A DNA stretch of 64,000 bases from JANNSX01 sp046348995 (GTDB lineage Bacteria; Pseudomonadota; Alphaproteobacteria; Rhizobiales; Hyphomicrobiaceae), in contig JAXMDB010000008.1 of assembly GCA_046348995.1 (NCBI GenBank), positions 1 through 64,000 on the forward strand. Reading direction: 5' to 3'. A program made the translations under genes and the position numbers. The notes beneath the pieces are model-generated. The model saw only the letters and a list, made by a program, of their open reading frames with translations, made no database searches and was not told where the DNA came from. Below are positions 49,183-57,255 of the stretch, in pieces. Position 1 is the stretch's first letter, and each line of letters starts with the position of its first letter.

Positions 49183-51429
49183 TCATAGGAAGTTGTAGGG
49201 GTCGATATCGATCTGCAGGCGCATGTCGCCCTTGAGCGGCGGCAGCGCGTCGAGCCAGCCGTGCAGATAGGCTTGCAGGTCGACCTCCTTCGGCGCCTTG
49301 ACGAGCAGACGATAGCGATGGCGGCCACGCACGATGGCGAGCGGCGCCTCGGCGGGGCCGAGCACCTCGATCGTCTTGGCGGGCGGCGCGGCGTAAGCGA
49401 TCGTGCGGGCGAGCACCTCCACGGCCGGCTTCTCGCGACCTGAGATGACGAGCGCGGCGAGGCGCCCGAACGGCGGCATCATCGCCGCCTGACGCGCCGC
49501 GATCTCGCGATCGAGAAACGCCTCCCGGTCGCCGGTGATGATCGCCTCCATGACGGGATGCTCCGGCATGTGCGTCTGCACGAAGCCACGCCCCGCCTTC
49601 TCGGCGCGGCCGGCGCGGCCCGTCACTTGATGCAGCAGCTGGAAGGTTCGCTCGGCCGCACGCGGGTCCGCACCGCCGAGCCCCAGATCGCCGTCGACGA
49701 CGCCGACCAGCGTCAGCCCTGGGAAGTTGTGCCCCTTGGCGACGATCTGCGTGCCGATGACGATGTCGGCCTGGCCCTCGGCGACGGCGTTGATGATTTT
49801 CCGCAGCTCGGTGATGGACGGCGTCAGGTCGCTCGAGAGAATGGCCAGGCGCGAGTCCGGAAACCGCTCGGCCACCTCCTCGGCGACGCGCTCGACGCCT
49901 GGCCCGCACGGCACGAGCGATCCCGTATCGCCGCACTTGGGACAATGCTCCGGCTTCTGGAGAGCAAATCCGCAATGATGGCAGACGAGGCGGTCGCGGA
50001 AGCGATGGTCGACGAGCCAGGCCGAGCATTGCGGGCATTGAAACCGATGCCCGCAGCTGCGGCAGAGCGTGAGGGGCGCGTAGCCGCGGCGATTGAGGAA
50101 CAAGAGCGCCTGCTCGCCTTTGGCCACCGTCTCGGCCACCGCTTGCACGAGCTTGGGCGCCATCCAGCGGCCGGGGTCGGGCCGATCGATCCTCAAGTCG
50201 ATCGCCTCGACGTTCGGCAGCAATTGGCCCGAGTAGCGCTCCGACAATCGAATATGCCGGTAGCGGCCGGTGCGCGCATTGACGTGACTCTCGATCGAAG
50301 GCGTCGCCGAGGCGAGGATCACCGGTGCCGCCCCGAGCGAGCCACGCACGATTGCCATATCGCGGCAGTGATAAGTGACGCGGTCCTCCTGCTTGAAGGC
50401 GCCGTCGTGCTCCTCGTCGACGACGATGAGGCCGAGATCGTCAAAGGGCAGGAACAATGCCGAGCGCGCGCCGATCACCGCCCGCGCCTCGCCTGTCGCC
50501 GCGCCGCGCCAGATGCGCCCGCGCTCGGCCGGCCCCACCGCCGAATGCCACTGCACCGGCTCGACGCCAAAGCGCATTTTGAAGCGATCGAGGAACTGCG
50601 TCGTCAGCGCGATTTCAGGCAGCAGCACGAGCACCTGGCGGCCCTTGGCGAGCGCCCGCGCCACCGCCTCGAAATACACCTCGGTCTTGCCGGAGCCGGT
50701 GATGCCGTCGAGGAGCGATACGGAGAAGCGCTCCGCGTCGATCGCCGCCTCGAGCTGATGCACGGCGGCGGATTGCTCCTCGCTGAAGCTCTGCACCTTG
50801 TGCTTGGGGTCGGGTGCCGGCAAGCGGCGCTCGGGGATCTCGACCTGAACGAGCGTGCCTGCCTCGGTGAGGCCGTCGATGACGGAGGTCGAGACGCCGG
50901 CTTCCTGGGCGAGCGCCACCTTGGCGCGGATGAGGCCGTCCGCCGCCACCTCGAGCACGCGGCGCCGGCCCGGCGTCTGGCGCTCGGGCGCGGCTCCGGC
51001 GAGCCGCACGCCGAACTTGGGCGCGACGGGCTCGAAGGCGGCCGGAGCGCCCATCATGAGCCTCAGCACCATGCCGCGCGGCGATAGGGTATAGCGCGCG
51101 ATCCACTCGACGAACCGCATCGAGATCTCGGGCAAGGGCGGCAGGTCGTAGACCATCTCGACCGGCTTGACCTTGGCGTCGGGAATGGGCTTGGCGCCCT
51201 CGTCCGGTTTGTCCCAGACGACGCCGATGCGGGTCACGTTGCCGAAGGGCACGGCGACGAAGGCGCCGGGTGTGAGCTCCATGTCGTCAGGCACGCGGTA
51301 ATCATAAACTTGGTCGAGCGCCACCGGCAGCAGCACCGGCATACGGCGGACCGAGTTAATCGTTGTGCCTTCGGCCCCCGAGGGGTTATCCAGGGGCGCA
51401 AAGAGGCTCGGATGGTTCTTACGACTCAC
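49183..51429 (-). CDS. priA: Primosomal protein N' (replication restart helicase)
   Basis: A 748-residue superfamily 2 helicase that restarts stalled replication forks. Order: N-terminal 3'-DNA-binding domain (MPVLLPVALDQVYDYRVPDD, GAFVAVPFGNVTRIGVVWD), helicase motif I DGITGSGKTEVYFEA, motif II VDEEHDGAFKQED, a zinc-binding region with eight cysteines (LCRSCGHRFQCPQCS, LVCHHCG, CPKCGD), and C-terminal motifs V/VI (GTQIVAKGHNFPGLTLVGVV, QVTGRAGRAEKAG). The frame opens 29 codons before MPVLLPV, with a possible start at either. It diverges from the aldolase gene 64 bases away. Confidence 0.96.
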   Translation of the reverse strand: MSRKNHPSLFAPLDNPSGAEGTTINSVRRMPVLLPVALDQVYDYRVPDDMELTPGAFVAVPFGNVTRIGVVWDKPDEGAKPIPDAKVKPVEMVYDLPPLPEISMRFVEWIARYTLSPRGMVLRLMMGAPAAFEPVAPKFGVRLAGAAPERQTPGRRRVLEVAADGLIRAKVALAQEAGVSTSVIDGLTEAGTLVQVEIPERRLPAPDPKHKVQSFSEEQSAAVHQLEAAIDAERFSVSLLDGITGSGKTEVYFEAVARALAKGRQVLVLLPEIALTTQFLDRFKMRFGVEPVQWHSAVGPAERGRIWRGAATGEARAVIGARSALFLPFDDLGLIVVDEEHDGAFKQEDRVTYHCRDMAIVRGSLGAAPVILASATPSIESHVNARTGRYRHIRLSERYSGQLLPNVEAIDLRIDRPDPGRWMAPKLVQAVAETVAKGEQALLFLNRRGYAPLTLCRSCGHRFQCPQCSAWLVDHRFRDRLVCHHCGFALQKPEHCPKCGDTGSLVPCGPGVERVAEEVAERFPDSRLAILSSDLTPSITELRKIINAVAEGQADIVIGTQIVAKGHNFPGLTLVGVVDGDLGLGGADPRAAERTFQLLHQVTGRAGRAEKAGRGFVQTHMPEHPVMEAIITGDREAFLDREIAARQAAMMPPFGRLAALVISGREKPAVEVLARTIAYAAPPAKTIEVLGPAEAPLAIVRGRHRYRLLVKAPKEVDLQAYLHGWLDALPPLKGDMRLQIDIDPYNFL

Positions 51430-51493
51430 GAGGGCATCTTACCGTAAGCCCCACGACACTGCCGTGGCGGCACGTAACTGACAGGGCAAGCTC

Positions 51494-52144
51494 ATGAAAT
51501 TCTTTGTCGATACCGCCGACGTCAAGGACATCCGCGATCTCGCCGAGAGCGGTCTTATCGACGGCGTCACCACCAATCCGTCGCTGGTGGCCAAGGCCGG
51601 TGGCGATTTCAAGGCCATCATCAAGGAGATCTGCGCCCTCGTCGATGGCCCGGTGTCGGCCGAGGTGATCGCGACGTCTGCCCAAGAGATGATCGAGCAG
51701 GGCAAGACGCTTGCCAAGATCGCCGACAACGTCGCCGTGAAGGTGCCCTTGACGATGGACGGCCTCAAGGCCTGCCGGGCGCTGACGCAAGCCGGCACCA
51801 TGGTCAATGTCACGCTCTGCTTCAATGCGAACCAGGCACTGCTCGCGGCCAAGGCCGGGGCGACCTTCATCTCCCCCTTCATCGGCCGCCTCGACGACAT
51901 CGGCCTCGACGGCATGGAGCTGATCCAGGAGATCCGCACGATCTACGACAACTACGCCTTCGATACCGAAATCCTCGCAGCCTCGATCCGCTCGGTCAAT
52001 CACGTGAAGCAAGCCGCGCTCGCCGGCGCGGATGTCGCGACGGTGCCGCCACAGGTTATCCGCGATCTCGTCAAGCATCCGCTGACCGACAAGGGCCTGG
52101 CCGCGTTCCTCGCCGACTGGGGCAAGACGGGGCAGAAGATTTGA
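51494..52144 (+). CDS. fsa: Fructose-6-phosphate aldolase / transaldolase-like protein
   Basis: A 216-residue class I aldolase of the small transaldolase (subfamily 3A/TalC) type. MKFFVDTADVKDIRDLAESGLIDGVTTNPSL starts the barrel (in parts), NVAVKVPLTMDGLKA contains the Schiff-base lysine, VTLCFNANQALLAAKAGATFISPFIGRLDD follows, and ASIRSVNHVKQAALAGADVATVPP holds the phosphate site. Members with this length either cleave fructose-6-phosphate or act as transaldolases; the sequence does not decide. It is followed by a 1.1 kb repeat-filled gap. Confidence 0.92.
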   Translation: MKFFVDTADVKDIRDLAESGLIDGVTTNPSLVAKAGGDFKAIIKEICALVDGPVSAEVIATSAQEMIEQGKTLAKIADNVAVKVPLTMDGLKACRALTQAGTMVNVTLCFNANQALLAAKAGATFISPFIGRLDDIGLDGMELIQEIRTIYDNYAFDTEILAASIRSVNHVKQAALAGADVATVPPQVIRDLVKHPLTDKGLAAFLADWGKTGQKI

Positions 52145-52593
52145 GAAAAGGCAATAGGCAGTAGGCAACGGGACCCTTTCTACTCGCTATTCGCTCGCCC
52201 ACGCTCCGCCGTCTCCGCGGTCCTCGCTGGACCCGAGAGCATGGAAACAGTCCAAGGGGACGGAGTGGCCGGCCCGTGATAGAATCAGTCGGATGTGGCC
52301 GGGACCACTCCGCCGTCATCGTGGGCTTCGCTTGCCGCCGTGTCTCGCATTTCTGCGAGCCGCTCGCGGACATCCGCCGCGAGAGTAGCTTGCGTCAGGT
52401 TCTCCCCGTCGCAAGCGGCAGGTCAGCGCCGGATAGCTTATGTCCGGCACCCACGATGCTCCCCGCTACCGATCCACCAGCGCGCGTTCCGGTCCCTTGG
52501 CGGCAGGGCTGCGAGGAGTATGAGGCCGTGCGAGGGGGCGGGGATAAGTTTGCATATGATTGTTTCGGATATGGTGAACGAGGCGCTATCCTG

Positions 52594-52669
52594 TAGGGGC
52601 GAGCGGCGCTCGCCCCTCCCTTGGCGCCGCGATGGAGGAACGAAGAGGGGCGACCGCCGGTCGCCCCTA
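52594..52669. repeat. Paired palindromic repeat, copy 2
   Basis: Left palindrome AGGGGCGAGC-GGCGCTCGCCCCT and right palindrome AGGGGCGACC-GCCGGTCGCCCCT, TA-bounded, about 28 bases apart. It is the same unit as at 39910, in the opposite orientation judged by the GAGC and GACC arms. Confidence 0.75.
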
Positions 52670-52734
52670 CGGACACGCATCCGTTTCTCAGTATGGTCGG
52701 ATACTCAGGGAATGATATGCTTGTGGGCATCGCT

Positions 52735-52881
52735 GCCCCTCACCCTGCCCTCTCCCCGTTCGCAGCAATGGCTGCGACGGGGAGAGGAGGATACACGGCA
52801 CGTCCCTGACGAGTCAGGAGGGCGCGGCTCTCTCCTCCTCTCCCCGTGGCGCAAGCGTACGGGGAGAGGGAAGGGTGAGGG
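52735..52881. repeat. CCCTCACCC...GGGTGAGGG inverted repeat element
   Basis: The element begins CCCCTCACCCTGCCCTCTCC and ends GAGAGGGAAGGGTGAGGGC. Inside are two smaller hairpins of CTCTCCCCG and CGGGGAGAG arms. The overall symmetry points to a MITE-like or structural repeat, of a kind common between genes in alphaproteobacteria. Confidence 0.65.
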
Positions 52882-52985
52882 CCAGCCACAAGGGAGATCG
52901 TTTCCATAAGCGGGCAACCTGCCGGTCGCCCCTACGGCGGATATGCCTCGTTTCATGACGTCAGGTGCTTACACCCTATATGGTG

Positions 52986-53059
52986 TAGGGGCGAGCGGCG
53001 CTCGCCCCTCTTGCATCACGACCTTAGGTCGAAGAGGGGCCGACCGCCGGTCGCCCCTA
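52986..53059. repeat. Paired palindromic repeat, copy 3
   Basis: Same unit as copies 1 and 2: left palindrome AGGGGCGAGC-GGCGCTCGCCCCT and right AGGGGCCGACC-GCCGGTCGCCCCT, with one extra C in the right arm. Spacing between arms is about 23 bases. Confidence 0.72.
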
Positions 53060-53249
53060 CGACGGAGATGGCGCCCGTCCCTAACGCGGGACCCATCTTC
53101 CGCGTTTGCCTGGTAAGAGATCGCCACAAAGTAGATCGTTGCCAACAAAGGGCGACCTGCCGGCCGCCCTACGGCGCAGGCAGCGGGCGTCACCGAGGGC
53201 TGGCGTGCGCATGTGAGTCCTATCAATTTCTGTCTGACGGTTGCTCCGA

Positions 53250-54494
53250 TCACCCGCCGATCAGCAGGAAAGCGACGCAGACGATCACCCCGACGAGCGG
53301 CACCGCCAATGGCTGCACGACGACGCCGGGCGGCGGCGGGTCGCCACGAAGCTTGATGCGCACCAGCGCCAGATTGACGAGCGCGAACACGACCAGGGTG
53401 ATCCGCGACGTCCATTCGGCGAGCGCCCCCAAGGGGAAGAACATCGCTAGCGCATAGACTGAGGCGACGATGAGCGCTGTCGCGATCACCGGCGTCGCGG
53501 TCACCGGACTGACGCGGGCGAGCACCGCCGGGAGCCGCCCCTGGTCGGCCAAGCCGTAGACCACGCGCGACGCCATGATGATCTGTACGATGACACCGTT
53601 GAGCGTCGCGACGATGGCGATGGCGCTGAGCCAGCGTGGTGAGGCCCCCGTCGCGCGCTCGAACACAAGTGCGAGCGGCGCCCTCGATTGCGACAACTCG
53701 GCCGCCGGAACGATGACGACGGAGACGGCCGCGACCGCGATGTAAAGCAGCGTCGCCAGGATCAGCGTCAGATAGATGGCGCGCCTGAGCGTTTGCGTCG
53801 GATCGCGCACCTCCTCGGCGATGTTGACGATGCCCTCGAAGCCGATGAAGGCGAAGAAAGCGATGAGCCCTGCCGACAAAACACCGAGCCAGACCTTGGC
53901 CTCGGCATCGGGAAGCATCGTGTCGGCGACATCGGGAAGCCGCTCGGGGTGGGCAAAGATGCTGGCGGCGACCACGAGCAAGAGCCCGCCGATCTCGATG
54001 ACGGTCATGACGGCGGCGAGCGTCACCGATTCCTCGATGCCCCAGACGGCGACGAGCCCCATGCCGGCGACCACCATGGAGATGAGGAGCGCGTCAGGCC
54101 AGTCGAGGAACACGCGGATATAGCCGACGCTGCCGAGCGAGATCGCCGCCGCCGAGACGACGCCGACGCCGATCACGAGAAGCCCGACGAGAACGGCGAG
54201 ATCGTTCCGCTTGAAAGCCGCGCCGACGAATGCCGCCTCGCCCGCGCTGACCGGATAGCGCGTCGTCAGCTCGGCCAGCGTCAGCGCCGTCGGCGCCATG
54301 ACGAGCGCGGCGATGACGAAGGCGAAGGGCGCATGCTCGGCGGCGCGCCACGCCGCATCGCCGATCAGCACGTAGATGCCGGCGCCGATCGTGACGCCGA
54401 GGCCATAGAGCACGACGTGCCAGAGCCCGAGGCGACGCTTCAGTTGCGGCTTCGACGCCGAGGGCGCAGCAGCAGAACGGGATGTCTCTGTCAT
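53250..54494 (-). CDS. APC family amino acid permease
   Basis: A 414-residue membrane protein with 11-12 helices of the amino acid-polyamine-organocation superfamily. GLWHVVLYGLGVTIGAGIYVLIGDAA is the conserved helix 1 with the GxG substrate motif, FAFVIAALVMAPTALTLAELTTRYPVSAGEAAFV covers helix 2 (in parts), and FFAFIGFEGIVNIAEEVRDPTQTLRRAI is the helix 6 signature. The substrate is an amino acid or amine of unknown identity. It follows the CoA-transferase gene on the same strand by 25 bases, so they may be co-transcribed. Confidence 0.9.
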   Translation of the reverse strand: MTETSRSAAAPSASKPQLKRRLGLWHVVLYGLGVTIGAGIYVLIGDAAWRAAEHAPFAFVIAALVMAPTALTLAELTTRYPVSAGEAAFVGAAFKRNDLAVLVGLLVIGVGVVSAAAISLGSVGYIRVFLDWPDALLISMVVAGMGLVAVWGIEESVTLAAVMTVIEIGGLLLVVAASIFAHPERLPDVADTMLPDAEAKVWLGVLSAGLIAFFAFIGFEGIVNIAEEVRDPTQTLRRAIYLTLILATLLYIAVAAVSVVIVPAAELSQSRAPLALVFERATGASPRWLSAIAIVATLNGVIVQIIMASRVVYGLADQGRLPAVLARVSPVTATPVIATALIVASVYALAMFFPLGALAEWTSRITLVVFALVNLALVRIKLRGDPPPPGVVVQPLAVPLVGVIVCVAFLLIGG

Positions 54495-54519
54495 GCGCCC
54501 CCTTGCCGTCCTCGCGAGG

Positions 54520-55857
54520 CTACCGGAACCAGCGCGGAATGATGCCCTTCTCGCGCGCCTCCCGCTCGAGGCCCTCGCGGAAATCCGGGTGCGCGATCGA
54601 GATCAGCGCCTTGGCGCGCTCGGGCACCGACTTGCCCTTGAGATTGACGATGCCGTGCTCGGTGACGACGTACATCGTGTCGGTGCGCGGCGTCGTCACG
54701 ACCTCGCCCGGCGCCATCTCGCAGACGATGCGACTCTGCGGCTCGCCCTTCTTATCGTAGGTCGAGGAGAAGCAGACAAACGACTTTCCACCCTTGGACG
54801 CATAGGCCCCGCGCACGAACTGAAGCTGCCCGCCGGTGCCGCTGATGTGGCGATGCCCCGCCGTCTCGGAAGCCGCCTGGCCCTGCAGGTCCATCTTCGT
54901 CGTGTTGTTGATCGAGACCACCTTGTCGTGGCGCTGGATGTTGTGCGGCAGGTTCGTGTAGTCGACCGGCTGGCAGACGATGTCGGGGTTGCGATGGATG
55001 AAGTCGTACTGCCGGCGCGAGCCCAGCGCGAAGGTGCACACCATCTTGCCGACATCGAAGGCCTTACGGGCGCCCGTGACGATGCCGGCCTCGTAGAGAT
55101 CGAGCATGCCCTCGACCATCATCTCGGTGTGGATGCCCAGATCCTTGACGCCCGATTCCCGGATCATCGAGCACACCGCGTTCGGCATGCCGCCGATGCC
55201 GATCTGCAGGCACGCGCCGTCCTCGATCTCGGCGGCGATGATGCGGGCGATCTTCTTGTCGATCTCGGTGACGGGCGGATTTCCGACCTCCGTGATCGGC
55301 GCATGATCGCCGTCGATGATGAAATCGACCTTGCTCTTGTGGATGCCGTTGTGGGGCCCGAAGACGTAGGGCAGCGCCGTCGACACCTCCACGATGACGA
55401 TCTTCGCCTTCTCGAGCATCGCCTCCTGATAGGTGCAGGCGCCGCCGAAGTTGAAGACGCCGTTCTCGTCCTCCGGGCACACCTTCACGCAGGCGACATC
55501 GACGTGATCGATGAAGCGCCGGTAGTAGTCCGGCACCTCGCCGAAGTTGATCGGGTTGTAGGAGACGCGGCCGCGGTCGTGGTGGCGGCGGTCGTAGCCG
55601 CCGAAATGCCAGTTGAAGACGCCGAAGGAATGACCCTCGGCATCGTTCTCGAGCACGGCGCGCGGCTTGATCGTCAGGCAGTTGCGAATCTTGACGCCGG
55701 CAAGCTCGTCGACTCGGGCGCCCAGCGCCTGATCGAATACGTCGGGCTGGCCCATGCCGAAGCCGTAGTCGACCCAGTGCCCGGAGCGGACGAGCCCGGC
55801 CGCCTCCGCAGCTGAGATCCGTTTCGCGGTCTTGGCGCCGCTCGATTGCGAAATCAT
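54520..55857 (-). CDS. Acetyl-CoA hydrolase/CoA-transferase family protein (Cat1-like)
   Basis: A 445-residue class I CoA-transferase relative. GFGMGQPDVFDQALGARVDEL opens the first domain, FGPHNGIHKSKVDFIID follows, GACLQIGIGGMPNAVCSMI is the glycine-rich loop, and LGIHTEMMVEGMLDLYEAGIVTGARK holds the Glu that forms the glutamyl-CoA intermediate. The end has ALISIAHPDFREGLEREARE, typical of the family. It could be an acetyl-CoA hydrolase, a butyryl- or 4-hydroxybutyrate CoA-transferase. GGAGGG precedes the ATG. The adjacent permease may bring in its substrate's parent. Confidence 0.9.
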   Translation of the reverse strand: MISQSSGAKTAKRISAAEAAGLVRSGHWVDYGFGMGQPDVFDQALGARVDELAGVKIRNCLTIKPRAVLENDAEGHSFGVFNWHFGGYDRRHHDRGRVSYNPINFGEVPDYYRRFIDHVDVACVKVCPEDENGVFNFGGACTYQEAMLEKAKIVIVEVSTALPYVFGPHNGIHKSKVDFIIDGDHAPITEVGNPPVTEIDKKIARIIAAEIEDGACLQIGIGGMPNAVCSMIRESGVKDLGIHTEMMVEGMLDLYEAGIVTGARKAFDVGKMVCTFALGSRRQYDFIHRNPDIVCQPVDYTNLPHNIQRHDKVVSINNTTKMDLQGQAASETAGHRHISGTGGQLQFVRGAYASKGGKSFVCFSSTYDKKGEPQSRIVCEMAPGEVVTTPRTDTMYVVTEHGIVNLKGKSVPERAKALISIAHPDFREGLEREAREKGIIPRWFR

Positions 55858-55962
55858 GCGTCCCTCCTGGAGCGAGCCGGAGCAATTCCCAACAAAAGCT
55901 CACGGCCGCTCCAGGCTACTCCGAACGGCGCGCTTCGTGCACCCGGATTCGCTCAGGATGCG

Positions 55963-56373
55963 CTAGCGGGCGACCGTTACGGAGCAGTGCGCCTTGGACA
56001 CGATGGCGTCGGACACCGAGCCGAGCACGAGCTTGGCGACGGCCCCCTTCTCGCCCGTGCCGGTGACGATGTGATCGAAGCCGTGCTCGTGCGCGTAGTG
56101 GATCACGGCACCGGCCGGGTCGCGGGCGCGGGCCACCACGACGTCGACGGACGGCGCACCGCTGCCCTCGGCGACCGCGCGGCCGTCGGTCCCGATCCGA
56201 TCGGCCTCGGCCGGCTCCCATTGGTACATGGCGATCGAGCGGGGTGAGCCGAGCGCAGTATTGATGACGAGGATCGTCAGGCTCGCGCCGTGGGCCTTGG
56301 CGATCTGAGCCGCCTCGCGAACCGCGATCTTCGCATGCTCCGTCCCATCAAAGGCGCAGAGAACCTTTTTCAT
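55963..56373 (-). CDS. Universal stress protein family
   Basis: A 136-residue single UspA domain. MKKVLCAFDGTEHAKIAVREAAQIAKAHGASLTILVI (in parts) is the start of the alpha/beta fold, and the ATP-binding end GFDHIVTGTGEKGAVAKLVLGSVSDAIVSKAHCSVTVAR has the G-x2-G-x9-GS pattern slightly loosened (GTGEKGAVAKLVLGSVS). Such proteins help cells through starvation or oxidative stress. The long open frame upstream of the ATG is not coding. It stands alone between the CoA-transferase and rpe genes. Confidence 0.88.
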   Translation of the reverse strand: MKKVLCAFDGTEHAKIAVREAAQIAKAHGASLTILVINTALGSPRSIAMYQWEPAEADRIGTDGRAVAEGSGAPSVDVVVARARDPAGAVIHYAHEHGFDHIVTGTGEKGAVAKLVLGSVSDAIVSKAHCSVTVAR

Positions 56374-56458
56374 GTCACAAGCCTCCGGTGACCTGGGCAG
56401 CCTTGCTGCCCCGTTGAGTAAAGTCACCATAGGCCCAGAGGTTGCGCCTTGACGCGCG

Positions 56459-57148
56459 TCAAGTGGCCGAGCGAACGCGTGCCGCCTCGGCGGAGGCGCG
56501 GATGGCGGCGATATTGGCCTTATAGGCTGCGGCCGTGCCGCCCTTGAAGACGGCCGAGCCTGCGACGAGCACATTGGCGCCGGCGGCCGCGACTTGAGCC
56601 GCCGTCTCGGCCGTCACCCCGCCGTCGACCTCGATGTCGATCGGGCGCTTGCCGACGAGCGCCTTCACCTGGCGGATTTTGTCGAGTATCGCCGAGATGA
56701 AAGCCTGGCCGCCGAACCCGGGATTAACCGTCATGAGCAGGACGAGGTCGAGCCGGTCGAGCACGTGGGCGATAACCGACGCGGGCGTCGCCGGATTGAG
56801 CGAGACGCCCGCCTTCTTGCCGAGCCCACGAATGGCTTGCAGCGAGCGGTCGAGATGCGGCCCCGCCTCCGCGTGCACGGTGATGATGTCGGCGCCGGCG
56901 TCCGCGAAGGCGGCGAGATAGGGGTCGGCCGGCGCGATCATCAGGTGGACGTCGAAGGTCTTGCGCGAGGCGCCGCGAATGGCCTTGATGACCGGCGGTC
57001 CGAACGTGAGGTTGGGCACGAAATGCCCATCCATGACGTCGAGATGAATCCAGTCGGCGCCGGCGGCATCGATGGCCTCGACCTCGGCGCCAAGCTTGGC
57101 GAAATCGGCCGACAGGATGGAAGGAGCAATCGTGATGGGCTTTGTCAT
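56459..57148 (-). CDS. rpe: Ribulose-phosphate 3-epimerase
   Basis: A 229-residue TIM barrel that interconverts ribulose 5-phosphate and xylulose 5-phosphate. IAPSILSADFAKLGAEVEAID starts it, DWIHLDVMDGHFVPNLTFGP has the metal His and catalytic Asp, FDVHLMIADP-like FDVHLMIAPADPYL follows, LVLLMTVNPGFGGQAFI is the signature, and IDIEVDGGVTAETAAQVAAAGANVLVAGSAVF holds the second catalytic Asp and phosphate loop (in parts). The ATG at 57148 lies 20 bases from a 12-base perfect hairpin. It follows the TadG-like gene on the same strand. Confidence 0.95.
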   Translation of the reverse strand: MTKPITIAPSILSADFAKLGAEVEAIDAAGADWIHLDVMDGHFVPNLTFGPPVIKAIRGASRKTFDVHLMIAPADPYLAAFADAGADIITVHAEAGPHLDRSLQAIRGLGKKAGVSLNPATPASVIAHVLDRLDLVLLMTVNPGFGGQAFISAILDKIRQVKALVGKRPIDIEVDGGVTAETAAQVAAAGANVLVAGSAVFKGGTAAAYKANIAAIRASAEAARVRSAT

Positions 57149-57167
57149 CGAGCGCCTCGGCTGACCC

Positions 57168-57199
57168 GGATCGGCATCCCATGAGCCGGATGCCGATCC
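57168..57199. other. 12-base perfect inverted repeat upstream of rpe
   Basis: GGATCGGCATCC (57168-57179) is repeated in inverted form as GGATGCCGATCC (57188-57199) around an eight-base loop. On the minus strand it lies 57 bases after the TadG-like stop and 20 bases before the rpe start. No T-run follows, so it may be a leader structure, a factor-dependent 3' end or an operator. Confidence 0.55.
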
Positions 57200-57255
57200 A
57201 GGTCAAGCCCGTGGAAACGCGCCCCCCGGCGCATCCCCTCCCAAATTCTCTTGCC

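Larger units (their letters stand above)
52145..53249. other. Non-coding repeat-rich gap
   Basis: This 1105-base stretch has no credible gene. From left to right: a GGCAATAGGCAGTAGGCAAC-type element with a CTACTCGCTATTCGCT partner right after the aldolase gene (about 52149-52196), about 390 bases without clear structure, paired palindrome copy 2 (52594-52669), a CTCTCCCC-type inverted repeat (52735-52881), a half-palindrome (about 52889-52938), copy 3 (52986-53059) and another half-palindrome (about 53130-53176). Short frames here lack codon bias. Confidence 0.7.

Noticed and set aside
49558..51087. 509-codon open frame on the plus strand
   Set aside because: Antisense to priA, no ribosome site or motif.
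52276..52909. Several open frames of 80-200 codons in the fsa-APC gap
   Set aside because: They read through palindromic repeats, have no ribosome sites and show repeat-derived peptides such as alternating Arg/Ser-Pro runs.
52594..53059. Possible CRISPR-like array from recurring palindromes
   Set aside because: The units are paired palindromes with irregular spacing and no uniform spacers or cas genes; they are intergenic repeats.
53011..53457. 148-codon frame on the plus strand
   Set aside because: It starts inside a repeat and continues antisense to the APC permease.
56374..56574. Longer start for the universal stress protein
   Set aside because: The extra 67 residues are basic and unstructured; the UspA fold begins exactly at MKKVLCAFDG.
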